Positions 28,452-37,066 of a DNA stretch of 64,000 nt are shown here, piece by piece. This DNA comes from an uncultured Clostridia bacterium (lineage in GTDB: Bacteria > Bacillota > Clostridia > TANB77 > CAG-508): positions 124,001-188,000 of the forward strand of contig CAMVJW010000001.1 in assembly GCA_947167965.1 (NCBI GenBank), given 5' to 3'. The first letter of the stretch is position 1, and every line of letters starts with the position of its first letter. A program made the position numbers and the translations under genes. Under the pieces are notes generated by a model. The model made no database searches, was not told the DNA's origin, and saw only the letters and a list, made by a program, of their open reading frames with translations.

Positions 28452-28961
28452 CTAGGCAAACATAGCATAAAATATTAGTAAAATAATAGCATATGTTTTT
28501 AATTCTTCTTTAGTAAATACTTTTCCATATAGTTTTATAGATCTTATTACTTCTTCTTGAACATATGAGTTATCATCTACAATTTCTATATTATATTTTT
28601 TCACTCCTTCTGTTTTAAAATTAACCGCAAACTTTTTTTCTTCTTCTCCTAAATTTTTTATCTTAATAAATTTTGTTCCCATTAAACTATCTTGTTTATT
28701 AAATATTTGAGTTTTTATATATTTTCCATTTAAATCATTTTCTTTAGAATTAGTTATCTTTCCATATATCCTTCCATTTACCGATGTTGCCTGAGCTAAT
28801 TCTATTTTAACTTCACTAGGAATATTTCCAATATTATCAATATTTTTATATGTTGAATTAAATCCTACGTATGCACAAAAGAACGTTAAAAAATTCAAAA
28901 ATGCAATTATGATTCCATATTTAAAAAAAGATTTTACTTTATCCAAATTCTTTTCCTCCAT
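28452..28961 (-). CDS. Membrane protein of unknown function
   Basis: Up to 169 residues: one helix at about 15-33, an extracytoplasmic domain with beta-strand pattern (INGRIYGKITNSK-like core, residues 60-130) and a C-terminal hydrophobic segment (TYAIILLIFYAMFA). The ATG at 28961 has no ribosome binding site; GGAGG lies inside the first codons and points to a TTG start at 28946. I recognise no family. Confidence 0.55.
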   Translation of the reverse strand: MEEKNLDKVKSFFKYGIIIAFLNFLTFFCAYVGFNSTYKNIDNIGNIPSEVKIELAQATSVNGRIYGKITNSKENDLNGKYIKTQIFNKQDSLMGTKFIKIKNLGEEEKKFAVNFKTEGVKKYNIEIVDDNSYVQEEVIRSIKLYGKVFTKEELKTYAIILLIFYAMFA

Positions 28962-29094
28962 TATAAAAAATACCCTTATTTAAAGATTATTATACCAAAA
29001 ATTGACTTTTTTTTCAATACCTGTCGGCGTGTGTACTGATTTTTATCTTTAATTTGTATACAATATAAAATAATCTAAATAAAGGAGTAAAAAA

Positions 29095-29277
29095 ATGGAC
29101 AAATTAAATATTGAAAAACAATCAAAAACAGCTTCAAGTGTTACTAGAACAATAAGAATAAGCGGGAAAGCGTTTGACAAAATATCTGAGCTTGCTGAAG
29201 AACATGAATTAAGCTTTAATGCTGTAGTAAATCAAATTATTGAATTTGGTTTAAAACATTTAGTAGAAAAGAAATAG
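29095..29277 (+). CDS. Ribbon-helix-helix (Arc/CopG-type) DNA-binding protein
   Basis: 60 residues. SSVTRTIRISGKAFDKISEL forms the N-terminal beta strand and first helix; LSFNAVVNQIIEFGL forms the second, as in Arc/CopG repressors that bind DNA as dimers. ATG follows AAAGGAG. No toxin gene follows; a REP array and the RAYT gene come next. The leader contains a palindrome TTGTATACAA that could be its own operator. Confidence 0.75.
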   Translation: MDKLNIEKQSKTASSVTRTIRISGKAFDKISELAEEHELSFNAVVNQIIEFGLKHLVEKK

Positions 29278-29302
29278 CTTTTTAAATTTGGAAATTTCAA
29301 TT

Positions 29303-29390
29303 CTGGGACAGTCCCGTTTTGAAATGGGGACAGTCCCGTTTTGAAAATGGGACAGAATTACTTAAAATTTGGGACAGACTTACTTATTTA
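29303..29390. repeat. REP-like repeat array, left of RAYT
   Basis: GGGACAGTCCCGTTTTGAAA and two further GGGACAG units, ending GGGACAGACTTACTT. The array is repeated in inverted orientation at 30191-30274, so the two bracket the transposase gene. Confidence 0.88.
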
Positions 29391-30164
29391 ATCGTCTTCC
29401 CAAATTTTTTTTATTATATATGCAGATACTTTTGTAATTCTTGAAATTTGGTTTAAACTAGTACCTTTTATTTTTATTAGTTCTTTTAATATGTTTCTTC
29501 TTTCGATATAATCAAAATTTAGTATATTACTTGCATCACTTAATCTGTATTTTTTACAAATAATTAGATTTACTTCTTCGTCTGTTAATTTTTTCTTTAA
29601 TTCATATTCAGCTTGATTAAATATTTGTGTAATATCATCATTCTCTAACATATACTTTTTAAATAATTTTATGTCATTGTTAAAATAACTCATTAAAACT
29701 TTTTTATCTATTACTTCTTCCCTACCTACATATTCTCTATAACTACTCCAATAGTAGGAATCTGTTTTATCAATTTTAGCCTTTTCTGGATTCCTATGAA
29801 TATACTTACAAACAGTTAAGAAATAACGAACACTCTCAACATTTTTACTATAATATCTATCTTGAAACACATGTCCTATATGATTATATTTTTTATTGAA
29901 ATAAATTGAATACTTCATTGTTATGCTTTGCATAACCTTAGATAAAAACTCATCTTCGACTCTAAATACAAAATGAATATGATTTGTCATTAAACAATAT
30001 GAATAAATTGAATAATTAAAAACATTTTTTGACTTTTTAATTTGTTTCATAAAAAATCTTTTATCATCATCATTATAAAACAAATCTTGTCTGTCATTTC
30101 CTCTTATAACTATATGATAAACCTTTGATTTTCCATATTTTCTTCTTTTTCTCGACTTTTTTCG
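29388..30164 (-). CDS. REP-associated tyrosine transposase (RAYT, Y1 family) without a visible start codon
   Basis: The coding frame runs from codons KKSRKRRKYGKSKVYHIVIR through RGNDRQDLF, the HUH motif TNHIHFVFR and the tyrosine helix VCKYIHRNPEKA, then a C-terminal helix-turn-helix (TSLNQISRITKVSAYIIKKI). All match RAYT single-strand transposases that act on REP palindromes. The frame is open back to a stop at about 30174, but no ATG, GTG or TTG lies before the conserved part. AAAGGAGG is followed by CGAAAAAAGTCGAG; one missing T would remove the start of ATGTCGAG. The element may therefore be newly disabled, or the base may be a sequence error. Confidence 0.8.
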   Translation of the reverse strand, partial: RKKSRKRRKYGKSKVYHIVIRGNDRQDLFYNDDDKRFFMKQIKKSKNVFNYSIYSYCLMTNHIHFVFRVEDEFLSKVMQSITMKYSIYFNKKYNHIGHVFQDRYYSKNVESVRYFLTVCKYIHRNPEKAKIDKTDSYYWSSYREYVGREEVIDKKVLMSYFNNDIKLFKKYMLENDDITQIFNQAEYELKKKLTDEEVNLIICKKYRLSDASNILNFDYIERRNILKELIKIKGTSLNQISRITKVSAYIIKKIWEDD

Positions 30165-30190
30165 CCTCCTTTAATATTTTAAATTTTTTA

Positions 30191-30274
30191 AAGTGTGTCC
30201 CAAATTTTAAGTAAGTCTGTCCCATTTTCAAAACGGGACTGTCCCCATTTTAAAACGGGACTGTCCCCAAATTG
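30191..30274. repeat. REP-like repeat array, right of RAYT (inverted copy)
   Basis: Reverse complement of the 29303-29390 array, with GTGTGTCCC, AAGTAAGTCTGTCCC and GGGACTGTCCCC units. Confidence 0.88.
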
Positions 30275-30280
30275 AAAAAA

Positions 30281-31714
30281 TTACATGTTCTCTATAAACA
30301 TCTTATTTAGCATCTGCGGATTTGCTTTTCCTTTTGTTGCCTTCATTGCTTGCCCTACTAAAAATCCTAATGCTCTGTCTTTTCCTGCTTTATAATCTGC
30401 AATTGATTGTGGATTTTTGTCTAGTATTTCTAAAACTATTTTTTTAATTTCTCCTTCATCAGAAATTTGAACCCATCCTTTTTCTTTTATTATTTCTTCC
30501 GGATTTCTTGGTTTTTCAAACATTTCTTCTAAAACATCTTTTGCAATTTTTGAACTTATTGTTCCTTTATCTATTAAACTTACTAATTCTGCTAAATGCT
30601 TTGCTTCAAATGGTATTTGATTTGGTTCTAATTCTTTTTCATTAAGTATTCTTGAAATATCTGAAATAATCCAATTGCTAACAGATTTGTAATTACCACA
30701 TAATTTCCCTGCTTCTTCAAATATATTTGATAAATATTTTGATGATACCAATATTTTAGCATCTTTTTCTGATAATTTATACTCATTTAAATATCTTTCA
30801 TATCTTGATTCTGGAAGTTCTGGCAAACTCTTTCTTACATTCTCTATATATTCTGTAGATAGTTTGATTGCAACTAAATCTGGCTCAGGAAAATATCTAT
30901 AGTCATCTGCATTTTCTTTTGATCTCATTGGAAATGTTTTTCCAGATACATCATCCCATCTTAATGTATCTTGAGAAACTATTCCCCCATTTTCAACAAC
31001 ACCAATTTGTCTATCTATTTCATAATCTATTTCTCTAACAATACTTCTAAATGAGTTCATATTTTTTGATTCTGTACGTGTTCCCATTGGAGCATCTTTT
31101 TTATGTACTGATACATTTACATCTGCTCTATATGATCCCTCTTGCATTTTACAATCTGATACTTCTATATATTCTAATATTGATTTTAACTTCTTTAAAT
31201 ATTTTTCAGCTTCGCTAGATGACCTTATATCAGGCTCAGATACTATTTCTATTAATGGAACTCCTGCTCTATTAAAATCTACTAGTGTTCCTCCACCAAA
31301 TTCATCGTGATTTAATTTTCCTGCATCATCTTCTATATGAATTCTTGTAATTCCTATTTTCTTTTTGTTTCCATCATCTCCATCTATTTCTATATAACCA
31401 TGTTCACAAAGTGGTTTATCATATTGTGAAATTTGATAAGATCTTGGTGTATCTGGATAAAAATAATTTTTTCTATCGTTTTTACTATCTTGAGATATTG
31501 TACAGTTTGTAGCTAAACCTGCTTTTACAGCATATTCAACAACTTTTTCATTTAAAGTTGGTAATGCTCCAGGCATTGCCATACATACTGGGCATACCTG
31601 TGTATTTGGTTTTCCTCCATATGTTGTTTTACATGAACAAAATATTTTAGTTTTTGTAGAAAGCTCTGCATGAACTTCTAATCCAATTATTGCTTCATAA
31701 TCTTCTTTAGCCAT
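30281..31714 (-). CDS. gatB: Aspartyl/glutamyl-tRNA amidotransferase subunit B
   Basis: 477 residues. GatB kinases the mischarged Glu-tRNA-Gln or Asp-tRNA-Asn. Signatures: AIIGLEVHAELST at the start, CKTTYGGKPNTQVCPVC (zinc site), SYQISQYDKPL, GITRIHIEDDAGKL and DFNRAGVPLIEIVSEPD; the C-terminal helical tail-domain is complete. It lies downstream of gatA. A REP array lies directly after its stop codon. Confidence 0.96.
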   Translation of the reverse strand: MAKEDYEAIIGLEVHAELSTKTKIFCSCKTTYGGKPNTQVCPVCMAMPGALPTLNEKVVEYAVKAGLATNCTISQDSKNDRKNYFYPDTPRSYQISQYDKPLCEHGYIEIDGDDGNKKKIGITRIHIEDDAGKLNHDEFGGGTLVDFNRAGVPLIEIVSEPDIRSSSEAEKYLKKLKSILEYIEVSDCKMQEGSYRADVNVSVHKKDAPMGTRTESKNMNSFRSIVREIDYEIDRQIGVVENGGIVSQDTLRWDDVSGKTFPMRSKENADDYRYFPEPDLVAIKLSTEYIENVRKSLPELPESRYERYLNEYKLSEKDAKILVSSKYLSNIFEEAGKLCGNYKSVSNWIISDISRILNEKELEPNQIPFEAKHLAELVSLIDKGTISSKIAKDVLEEMFEKPRNPEEIIKEKGWVQISDEGEIKKIVLEILDKNPQSIADYKAGKDRALGFLVGQAMKATKGKANPQMLNKMFIENM

Positions 31715-31741
31715 TATATTTAATTCCTTTCTTTCTATCTA

Positions 31742-33214
31742 TTAATTATTCTTAAAAGTTGGTTTAAACTTTTCTCTAAACTTATATTCTTGCTCAAATG
31801 TATATGCTGCATTTAATATTGTTTCTTCTTTAAATTTATTGCCTATTAATTGCATACCTATAGGTAATCCTTTACTATCAACACCACATGGAATTGATAT
31901 TCCAGGTAATCCTGCAACATTTACAGATACAGTATCTATATCTGCTAAGTATAATTGCATTGGATCTCCTGACTTTTCTCCAATTTTGAATGCAGTTGTT
32001 GGTGATGTTGGCATTAAAATTATATCAAATTTTTCAAAAGCCTTATTAAACTCATTTGATATATAAGTTCTTAATTTTTGTGCTTTTTTGTAATATGCAT
32101 CATAATATCCTGAAGATAACACATAAGTTCCAAATATAATTCTTCTTTTTACTTCGTCTCCAAAACCTTCACTTCTTGATTTTTTAAAGATTTCATCTAT
32201 ACTAGAATAGTTACTTGTTCTATGACCATATCTAATTCCATCAAACCTTCCTAGGTTTGAACTTGCTTCTGCATCTGCAATTATATAGTACGTAGCCAAC
32301 ACATATTTTTCTATATCTACTGATATTTCCTCAACCTCTGCTCCAAGCTTTTTATAGATTTCAGCAGCTTCATATAATTTATCTCTTACTTCTTTATCAA
32401 GTCCTTCTCCAAAAAACTCTTTTGGAAGTCCTATTTTTAATCCTTTAACATCATTTTTTAAGCAATCTTCATAATTAGTACTTCCTATATCTTCTGAAGT
32501 TGAATCTTTTTCATCTTTTCCTGCAATTAATGTTAGTAATTTAGCTGCATCTCTTACATCTTTTGTAAGAACTCCTATTTGATCTAAACTTGAGGCATAC
32601 GCTATTAAACCATATCTTGAAACAAGTCCATATGTTGGTTTAAGTCCTACTATTCCACAAAGTGATGCTGGTTGGCGTATACTTCCACCTGTATCTGAAC
32701 CTAAAGCCCAAGGAACTAAATTAGCAGCTACTGCAGCAGCTGAACCTCCAGAACTTCCACCTGGAACTCTATTTAAATCCCATGGATTTTTAGTGATTTT
32801 AAATGCTGAGTTTTCTGTTGAAGTTCCCATTGCAAATTCATCCATATTCATTTTTCCAAGTGTGATAATGTTTTCATTATTTAATTTTTCTGCTACTGTT
32901 GCAGAATATGGTGCAATAAAGTTTTCTAACATTTTTGAACTACATGTTGTTCTTGTACCTTTAATACAAATATTATCTTTTATTCCAATTGGGATTCCTG
33001 CATAATCTCCAGTTATTTCCCCATTATTAATTTTTTCTTCTATTTTCTTTGCTTGTTCTTTTGCTTCTTCTAAATATGTAGTAACAAAACTATCTATATC
33101 TTTTTCTTTTTCCTCAATTCTGTTACAATAAGCCTCAGTTATTTCTGTTACTGTTAATTCTTTATTTTTTAACTTTTCTTGTAACTCATGTACTGTTAAA
33201 TCTGTAATATTCAT
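31742..33214 (-). CDS. gatA: Aspartyl/glutamyl-tRNA amidotransferase subunit A
   Basis: 490 residues, amidase-signature family. It releases ammonia from glutamine. The catalytic lysine is in [10 protein letters not shown] and the Ser-cisSer-Lys triad in [20 protein letters not shown], followed by [16 protein letters not shown] follows GAAAGGAAA. A tRNA-like gene on the other strand separates it from gatC. Confidence 0.97.
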   Translation of the reverse strand: MNITDLTVHELQEKLKNKELTVTEITEAYCNRIEEKEKDIDSFVTTYLEEAKEQAKKIEEKINNGEITGDYAGIPIGIKDNICIKGTRTTCSSKMLENFIAPYSATVAEKLNNENIITLGKMNMDEFAMGTSTENSAFKITKNPWDLNRVPGGSSGGSAAAVAANLVPWALGSDTGGSIRQPASLCGIVGLKPTYGLVSRYGLIAYASSLDQIGVLTKDVRDAAKLLTLIAGKDEKDSTSEDIGSTNYEDCLKNDVKGLKIGLPKEFFGEGLDKEVRDKLYEAAEIYKKLGAEVEEISVDIEKYVLATYYIIADAEASSNLGRFDGIRYGHRTSNYSSIDEIFKKSRSEGFGDEVKRRIIFGTYVLSSGYYDAYYKKAQKLRTYISNEFNKAFEKFDIILMPTSPTTAFKIGEKSGDPMQLYLADIDTVSVNVAGLPGISIPCGVDSKGLPIGMQLIGNKFKEETILNAAYTFEQEYKFREKFKPTFKNN

Positions 33215-33253
33215 ATTTTATTTCCTTTCTGTTTATTTTTTTCATATAAAGCC

Positions 33254-33282
33254 TTAACATTTACATAATCGTTTGATATAAT
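33254..33282 (+). promoter_or_regulatory. Promoter of the tRNA-like gene
   Basis: TTAACA at 33254-33259, 17 bases, TATAAT at 33277-33282. It would start RNA at about 33289, thirty bases before the tRNA-like body. Confidence 0.85.
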
Positions 33283-33318
33283 GTTTTTATACAAATGGCA
33301 CAAGCCTTTTGTTTGTTT

Positions 33319-33390
33319 GGGTGCTAGTTTAATAGGCAAAACGCAGGTCTGATGAGCCTGAATTATAGGGTTCAAGTCCCTATGCACCCT
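33319..33390 (+). tRNA. Unusual tRNA-like RNA, anticodon loop CTGATGA (GAT, Ile-like), no CCA
   Basis: D arm GTTT/AAAC with GG in its loop, anticodon stem CAGGT/GCCTG (last pair T-G), loop CTGATGA giving anticodon GAT, and T arm TAGGG-TTCAAGT-CCCTA all fit a tRNA. The acceptor pairs only six bases (GGGTGC/GCACCC); T faces T at the seventh position, or the T stem has six pairs, giving 6+6 instead of 7+5. G follows the anticodon where A is usual, and no CCA is encoded, unlike the other two tRNAs here. It has its own strong promoter and terminator. It may be a special-purpose tRNA, a regulator or a decaying tRNA-Ile. Confidence 0.7.
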
Positions 33391-33392
33391 CT

Positions 33393-33431
33393 CAATTGCT
33401 TCGAGAATTTCTCGAAGCAATTTTTTATTGC
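33393..33431 (+). terminator. Terminator of the tRNA-like gene
   Basis: AATTGCTTCGAG and CTCGAAGCAATT form a perfect hairpin followed by TTTTTATT on the plus strand only. Confidence 0.92.
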
Positions 33432-33712
33432 ACAACTTTAGGCAATTTAAACATATTTTGCTCTATATTCTGCCCATTTTCAAGTAAAGCTTCTGTATCT
33501 TCAAATTCTTTTACTTCATCTTTTCTAAATCTATTTTTAGACTCATTTATACCTATTGTAATATCTAAGTCTTCTACTGGTGCGTTATTGATTACATTTG
33601 AAAAATCAATAATCTCTTGAAAATTGTTTAAATAATCTTGTATTTCTTCTTCTTTTAACTCTAAGCTTGCTAAATCTGCAATATGTAATAACTCCTCTTT
33701 AGATACTGACAT
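33425..33712 (-). CDS. gatC: Aspartyl/glutamyl-tRNA amidotransferase subunit C
   Basis: 95 residues, typical for GatC: VSKEELLHIADLASLELKEE at the start and a conserved belt-like C-terminal part (FRKDEVKEFEDTEALLENGQ). It holds GatA and GatB together. It lies upstream of gatA on the same strand; the roughly 210-base gap between them holds the oppositely transcribed tRNA-like gene. ATG follows GGAGAGA. Confidence 0.92.
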   Translation of the reverse strand: MSVSKEELLHIADLASLELKEEEIQDYLNNFQEIIDFSNVINNAPVEDLDITIGINESKNRFRKDEVKEFEDTEALLENGQNIEQNMFKLPKVVQ

Positions 33713-33747
33713 TTAAATCTCTCCTATTCTTTCTATTTTTTATTATT

Positions 33748-34740
33748 TTATTTTACCTCATTTACACAACTTCCTGTTTCAAATATATCTTTTATATTTT
33801 GACATGTATCACTTGCAATTTTATTTAAAGCTTCTTTTGTAAAAAATCCTTGATGTGATGTTATTATAACATTTGGCATTGATAAAAGTACAGATAAATT
33901 TTGATCTCTTTTATATTCCATTGACATATCATTTAAAAAGAATTCTGATTCTTCATCATATACATCTAGTCCTGCACCACTTATTTTGCCTTCCTCTAAA
34001 CCTTTTATTAGACTTGTACTATCAACAAGTTTTCCTCTACTTGTATTTATAATAATTACACCTTTTTTCATTTTGCTTATTGTTTCATCATTAATAATAT
34101 CTTCATTTTCTTTTGTTAAAGGACAATGAAGTGAAATTATATCTGATTTTGCAAGTAATGTATCTAATGGAACATATTTAAATCCAATTTGCTTTTCTGC
34201 TTCTTTATCTTCATAAACATCATAAGCAATTACATTTGCTCCAAAACCTTTCATAATTTGGCAAAATACTTTTCCAATTTTACCTGTCCCCATTACTCCA
34301 ACAGTTTTTCCACATATGTCAAACCCAAGTAATCCATTTAATGTAAAATTATACTTTTTTGTTCTTTGATATGCCTTATATATTTTTCTATTAATTTCTA
34401 ATAATAAAGCTGTAGCATGTTCTGCAACTGCATTTGGAGAATATGCAGGTACTCTTACTGCTTTTATACTATCATCTAATGCTTTTAAATTTACATTATT
34501 GAATCCTGCGCATCTTAGCGCAATTAACTTTACTTTATATTCTTTTAATTTTTTTATTGTTTCTTTATCAACTACATCATTTACAAAAACACATACAACA
34601 TCATATCCTTTTGCAAGTGGTGCTGTTTCTGCATTTAGCTTAGAATCTAAATATGTTATTTCATAATTGTATTTTTTATTGTATTTATCAAATATCTTTT
34701 TATCATATTCTTTAGTACTGAAAAAAGCTATTTTTATCAT
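33748..34740 (-). CDS. ldhA: D-2-hydroxyacid dehydrogenase (D-lactate dehydrogenase type)
   Basis: 330 residues. The NAD-binding motif GVMGTGKIGKVFCQIMKGFG, the substrate arginine region LRCAGFNNVN, the catalytic GLDVYDEE and the histidine-bearing NVIITSHQGFFT match D-lactate dehydrogenases of the 2-hydroxyacid family. It would reduce pyruvate to D-lactate in fermentation. ATG follows GGGAGGAT. The transketolase half-gene lies directly upstream. Confidence 0.88.
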   Translation of the reverse strand: MIKIAFFSTKEYDKKIFDKYNKKYNYEITYLDSKLNAETAPLAKGYDVVCVFVNDVVDKETIKKLKEYKVKLIALRCAGFNNVNLKALDDSIKAVRVPAYSPNAVAEHATALLLEINRKIYKAYQRTKKYNFTLNGLLGFDICGKTVGVMGTGKIGKVFCQIMKGFGANVIAYDVYEDKEAEKQIGFKYVPLDTLLAKSDIISLHCPLTKENEDIINDETISKMKKGVIIINTSRGKLVDSTSLIKGLEEGKISGAGLDVYDEESEFFLNDMSMEYKRDQNLSVLLSMPNVIITSHQGFFTKEALNKIASDTCQNIKDIFETGSCVNEVK

Positions 34741-34801
34741 TTTCTTATCCTCCCGTTATTTCCACTCCGGTAGCTAACAATATTCAGCTACCATTTTTTA
34801 T

Positions 34802-35722
34802 TTAAAACATCTTTATAATTCCTTCTGCGTCTAATCCATAATAATGTAATAACTCTGTAGCATTTCCAGATCTACCAAATTCATCTTTTATTCCAATTCT
34901 TTCAAGCAAGCATGGATTTTTTGATGTTAAAACTTCTGAAATTGCAGAACCTAGTCCTCCTATTATATTATGGTCTTCAATTGAAATAAGTCTTTTTGTT
35001 TCTTTACTACATTTTAATATCATCTCTTCATCTATTGGTTTTATCGTATGAACATCAATTACTCTAACATTTATTCCTTTTTCTTTTAATATATCTTTGG
35101 CTTTTAATGCCTCAAATACAACATCTCCAGTTGCAAAAATACTAGCATCTGTTCCATCTCCAATTTGAACCATTTTACCAAACTCAAATTTTTGATTTTC
35201 ATTATAAATAATTGGTGTTGCTAAACGAGAAAGTCTAACATATACAGGCCCTTTTATTTTATATGCTTCTTCAATTGCCCACTTAGTTTGAGTATCATCT
35301 GATGGAGATAAAATTTTCATATTAGGTAAAACTCTCATTAAAGCAATATCTTCTAGCATTTGGTGTGTTGCCCCATCTTCTCCTACTGTAATTCCACTAT
35401 GAGTTCCACATATTTTTACATTCAAATTAGGATAACATATACTATTTCTAATTTGATCATAACTTCTACCTGTTGCAAATACCGCAAAAGTACTAGCAAA
35501 TGGAATTTTTCCACAAGTTGACATACCTGCTGCAGTTCCCATCATATTTGCTTCTGCAATTCCCATATCAAAAAATCTTTCTGGAAATTCTTTTGCAAAT
35601 ATTGATGTTTTCGTTGCAGCTGATAAATCTGCATCTAAAACTACAATATCTTTATATTTTTCTCCTAAATATTTTAATGTTTCTCCAAAACTTTGTCGTG
35701 TTGCTTTTTTTTCTTCATTCAT
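34802..35722 (-). CDS. Transketolase, C-terminal subunit
   Basis: About 306 residues, only the pyrimidine-binding and C-terminal domains of transketolase: DADLSAATKTSIFA, FDMGIAEANMMGTAAG, GVTxx-type HSGITVGEDGATHQMLEDIA and FATGDVVFEALKA. Split transketolases normally have the N-terminal (TPP diphosphate-binding) subunit just upstream, but here smpB is divergent at that spot. The partner must be elsewhere. The open frame reaches 35743, but GGAGGG precedes the ATG at 35722. Confidence 0.88.
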   Translation of the reverse strand: MNEEKKATRQSFGETLKYLGEKYKDIVVLDADLSAATKTSIFAKEFPERFFDMGIAEANMMGTAAGMSTCGKIPFASTFAVFATGRSYDQIRNSICYPNLNVKICGTHSGITVGEDGATHQMLEDIALMRVLPNMKILSPSDDTQTKWAIEEAYKIKGPVYVRLSRLATPIIYNENQKFEFGKMVQIGDGTDASIFATGDVVFEALKAKDILKEKGINVRVIDVHTIKPIDEEMILKCSKETKRLISIEDHNIIGGLGSAISEVLTSKNPCLLERIGIKDEFGRSGNATELLHYYGLDAEGIIKMF

Positions 35723-35877
35723 AAACAACCCTCCAATAAACATTTATTATATTTTGTGTAAAACATATCTATACATCTATGTATTAAACCACAAAAACCA
35801 TAATTTAGCAATGCTTTTTGACTTTTTTATTTGAAAATGTTATAATTTTTTTATTAAATAATGAAAGGACTAAACCA

Positions 35878-36334
35878 ATGCCAAATATAAAAATAATAGC
35901 AAAAAATCCAAATGCATATCATAACTATAATATAGATGATAAAATAGAATGTGGTATCGTACTTACTGGAACTGAAATTAAATCAATTAGAAAACGGAAA
36001 AGTTAATTTAAAAGATTCTTTCGCCAAAATTATTAACGGAGAGTGTTTTGTAATTGGAATGCATATTTCTCCTTATGAATTTGGAAACATTTATAATAAA
36101 GACCCTTTAAGAGATAGAAAACTATTATTAAACAAATCTGAAATTAATAAGTTAATCGGAAAAATTCAAACAAAAGGATATTCTCTTGTACCTACATCTT
36201 TGTATTTTAGTGGAAGTTTGGTAAAACTTGAACTTGGAATTGGAAAAGGAAAAAAATTATATGATAAACGTGACGATCTTGCTAAAAAAGATGCTGAAAG
36301 AAAAATTGCAATCGCATTAAAAGGAAATTATTAG
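35878..36334 (+). CDS. smpB: SsrA-binding protein SmpB (requires +1 frameshift at CGG)
   Basis: The full product would be 151 residues, normal for SmpB. It binds tmRNA and lets it enter stalled ribosomes. The first frame reads [20 protein letters not shown] and [15 protein letters not shown], then CGG (35995-35997, codon 40) and soon a stop. Skipping the C gives [12 protein letters not shown], the invariant SmpB segment, and an open frame to 36334, ending in a basic tail ([19 protein letters not shown]). Other CGGs in the gene (AAC GGA at 36036, ATC GGA at 36166) are out of frame and harmless. ATG at 35878 is preceded by AAAGGAC. Confidence 0.92.
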
Positions 36335-36350
36335 TAAATAGTTTAATTAT

Positions 36351-36395
36351 AAAAAGACCTAAATCTATGTTAAAACATAAATTTGAGGTCTTTTA
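36351..36395 (+). terminator. Terminator after smpB
   Basis: AAAAAGACCTAAAT and ATTTGAGGTCTTTT form a hairpin 16 bases past the smpB stop; also usable for the convergent gene. Confidence 0.8.
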
Positions 36396-36454
36396 TTAAT
36401 TATTAAATATAATTTTTTAATTTTTTCTTATTTTAATATTTTTAATTAAAGATA

Positions 36455-37012
36455 TTATTCAAAATGTATCCAACCATAATCTGTATTTACCTTTTCTCCG
36501 CCCTTAACAAATATCTCTCCATAAGTTTCATCATCAGTACTCTTTTTTATTTCACTAACATTTTTTGCAATTAATTCTTTAGATTTAATATTATTATCCG
36601 CAAATCCATTTCCATCATATGTAATTACATATACATCTTTATTTGAATATAACACTACTTTATGCAATGAACTTCCTGGAAATCCACTTGGGGTTAATTC
36701 TTTAATAACTGTTTTTTCTTGATTTGTATTTTGATTTTTATTTTGTTGTTGAGAAGATGTATTAGTTGTATTATTGTTTTCAATACTATTATTAGTCTGA
36801 TTTACAGCTGTATTATTAGATGATGTATTATTAATTTGCGTATTACTTGCCTGTATATTATTAGATTTAGAATTATTTACAGAATTTGTTGATGTATTAC
36901 TTTGATTATTATTTAGCTCATTTTTTGATTTATACAACTGATATCCCATTATACATAAACATATAATCAACACAATAATAATAAATACTAATATTTTTGA
37001 AGTTTTTTTCAT
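36455..37012 (-). CDS. Membrane-anchored protein with Asn/Ser/Thr-rich linker
   Basis: 185 residues: a helix at 6-26 (KILVFIIIVLIICLCIMGYQ), a low-complexity Asn/Ser/Thr/Gln linker (about 33-100) and a small C-terminal domain (TPSGFPGSSLHKVVLYSN to the end) outside the cell. No known family. It lies downstream of the aldolase gene. Confidence 0.6.
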   Translation of the reverse strand: MKKTSKILVFIIIVLIICLCIMGYQLYKSKNELNNNQSNTSTNSVNNSKSNNIQASNTQINNTSSNNTAVNQTNNSIENNNTTNTSSQQQNKNQNTNQEKTVIKELTPSGFPGSSLHKVVLYSNKDVYVITYDGNGFADNNIKSKELIAKNVSEIKKSTDDETYGEIFVKGGEKVNTDYGWIHFE

Positions 37013-37066
37013 TTTTTATTTATATATTATAAAAATAATATAACTCTCCCTTCTTTTAAAAACTGA

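Noticed and set aside
33211..33435. Minus-strand frame of 74 codons between gatA and gatC
   Set aside because: It is the antisense of the tRNA-like gene and its terminator and resembles no protein.
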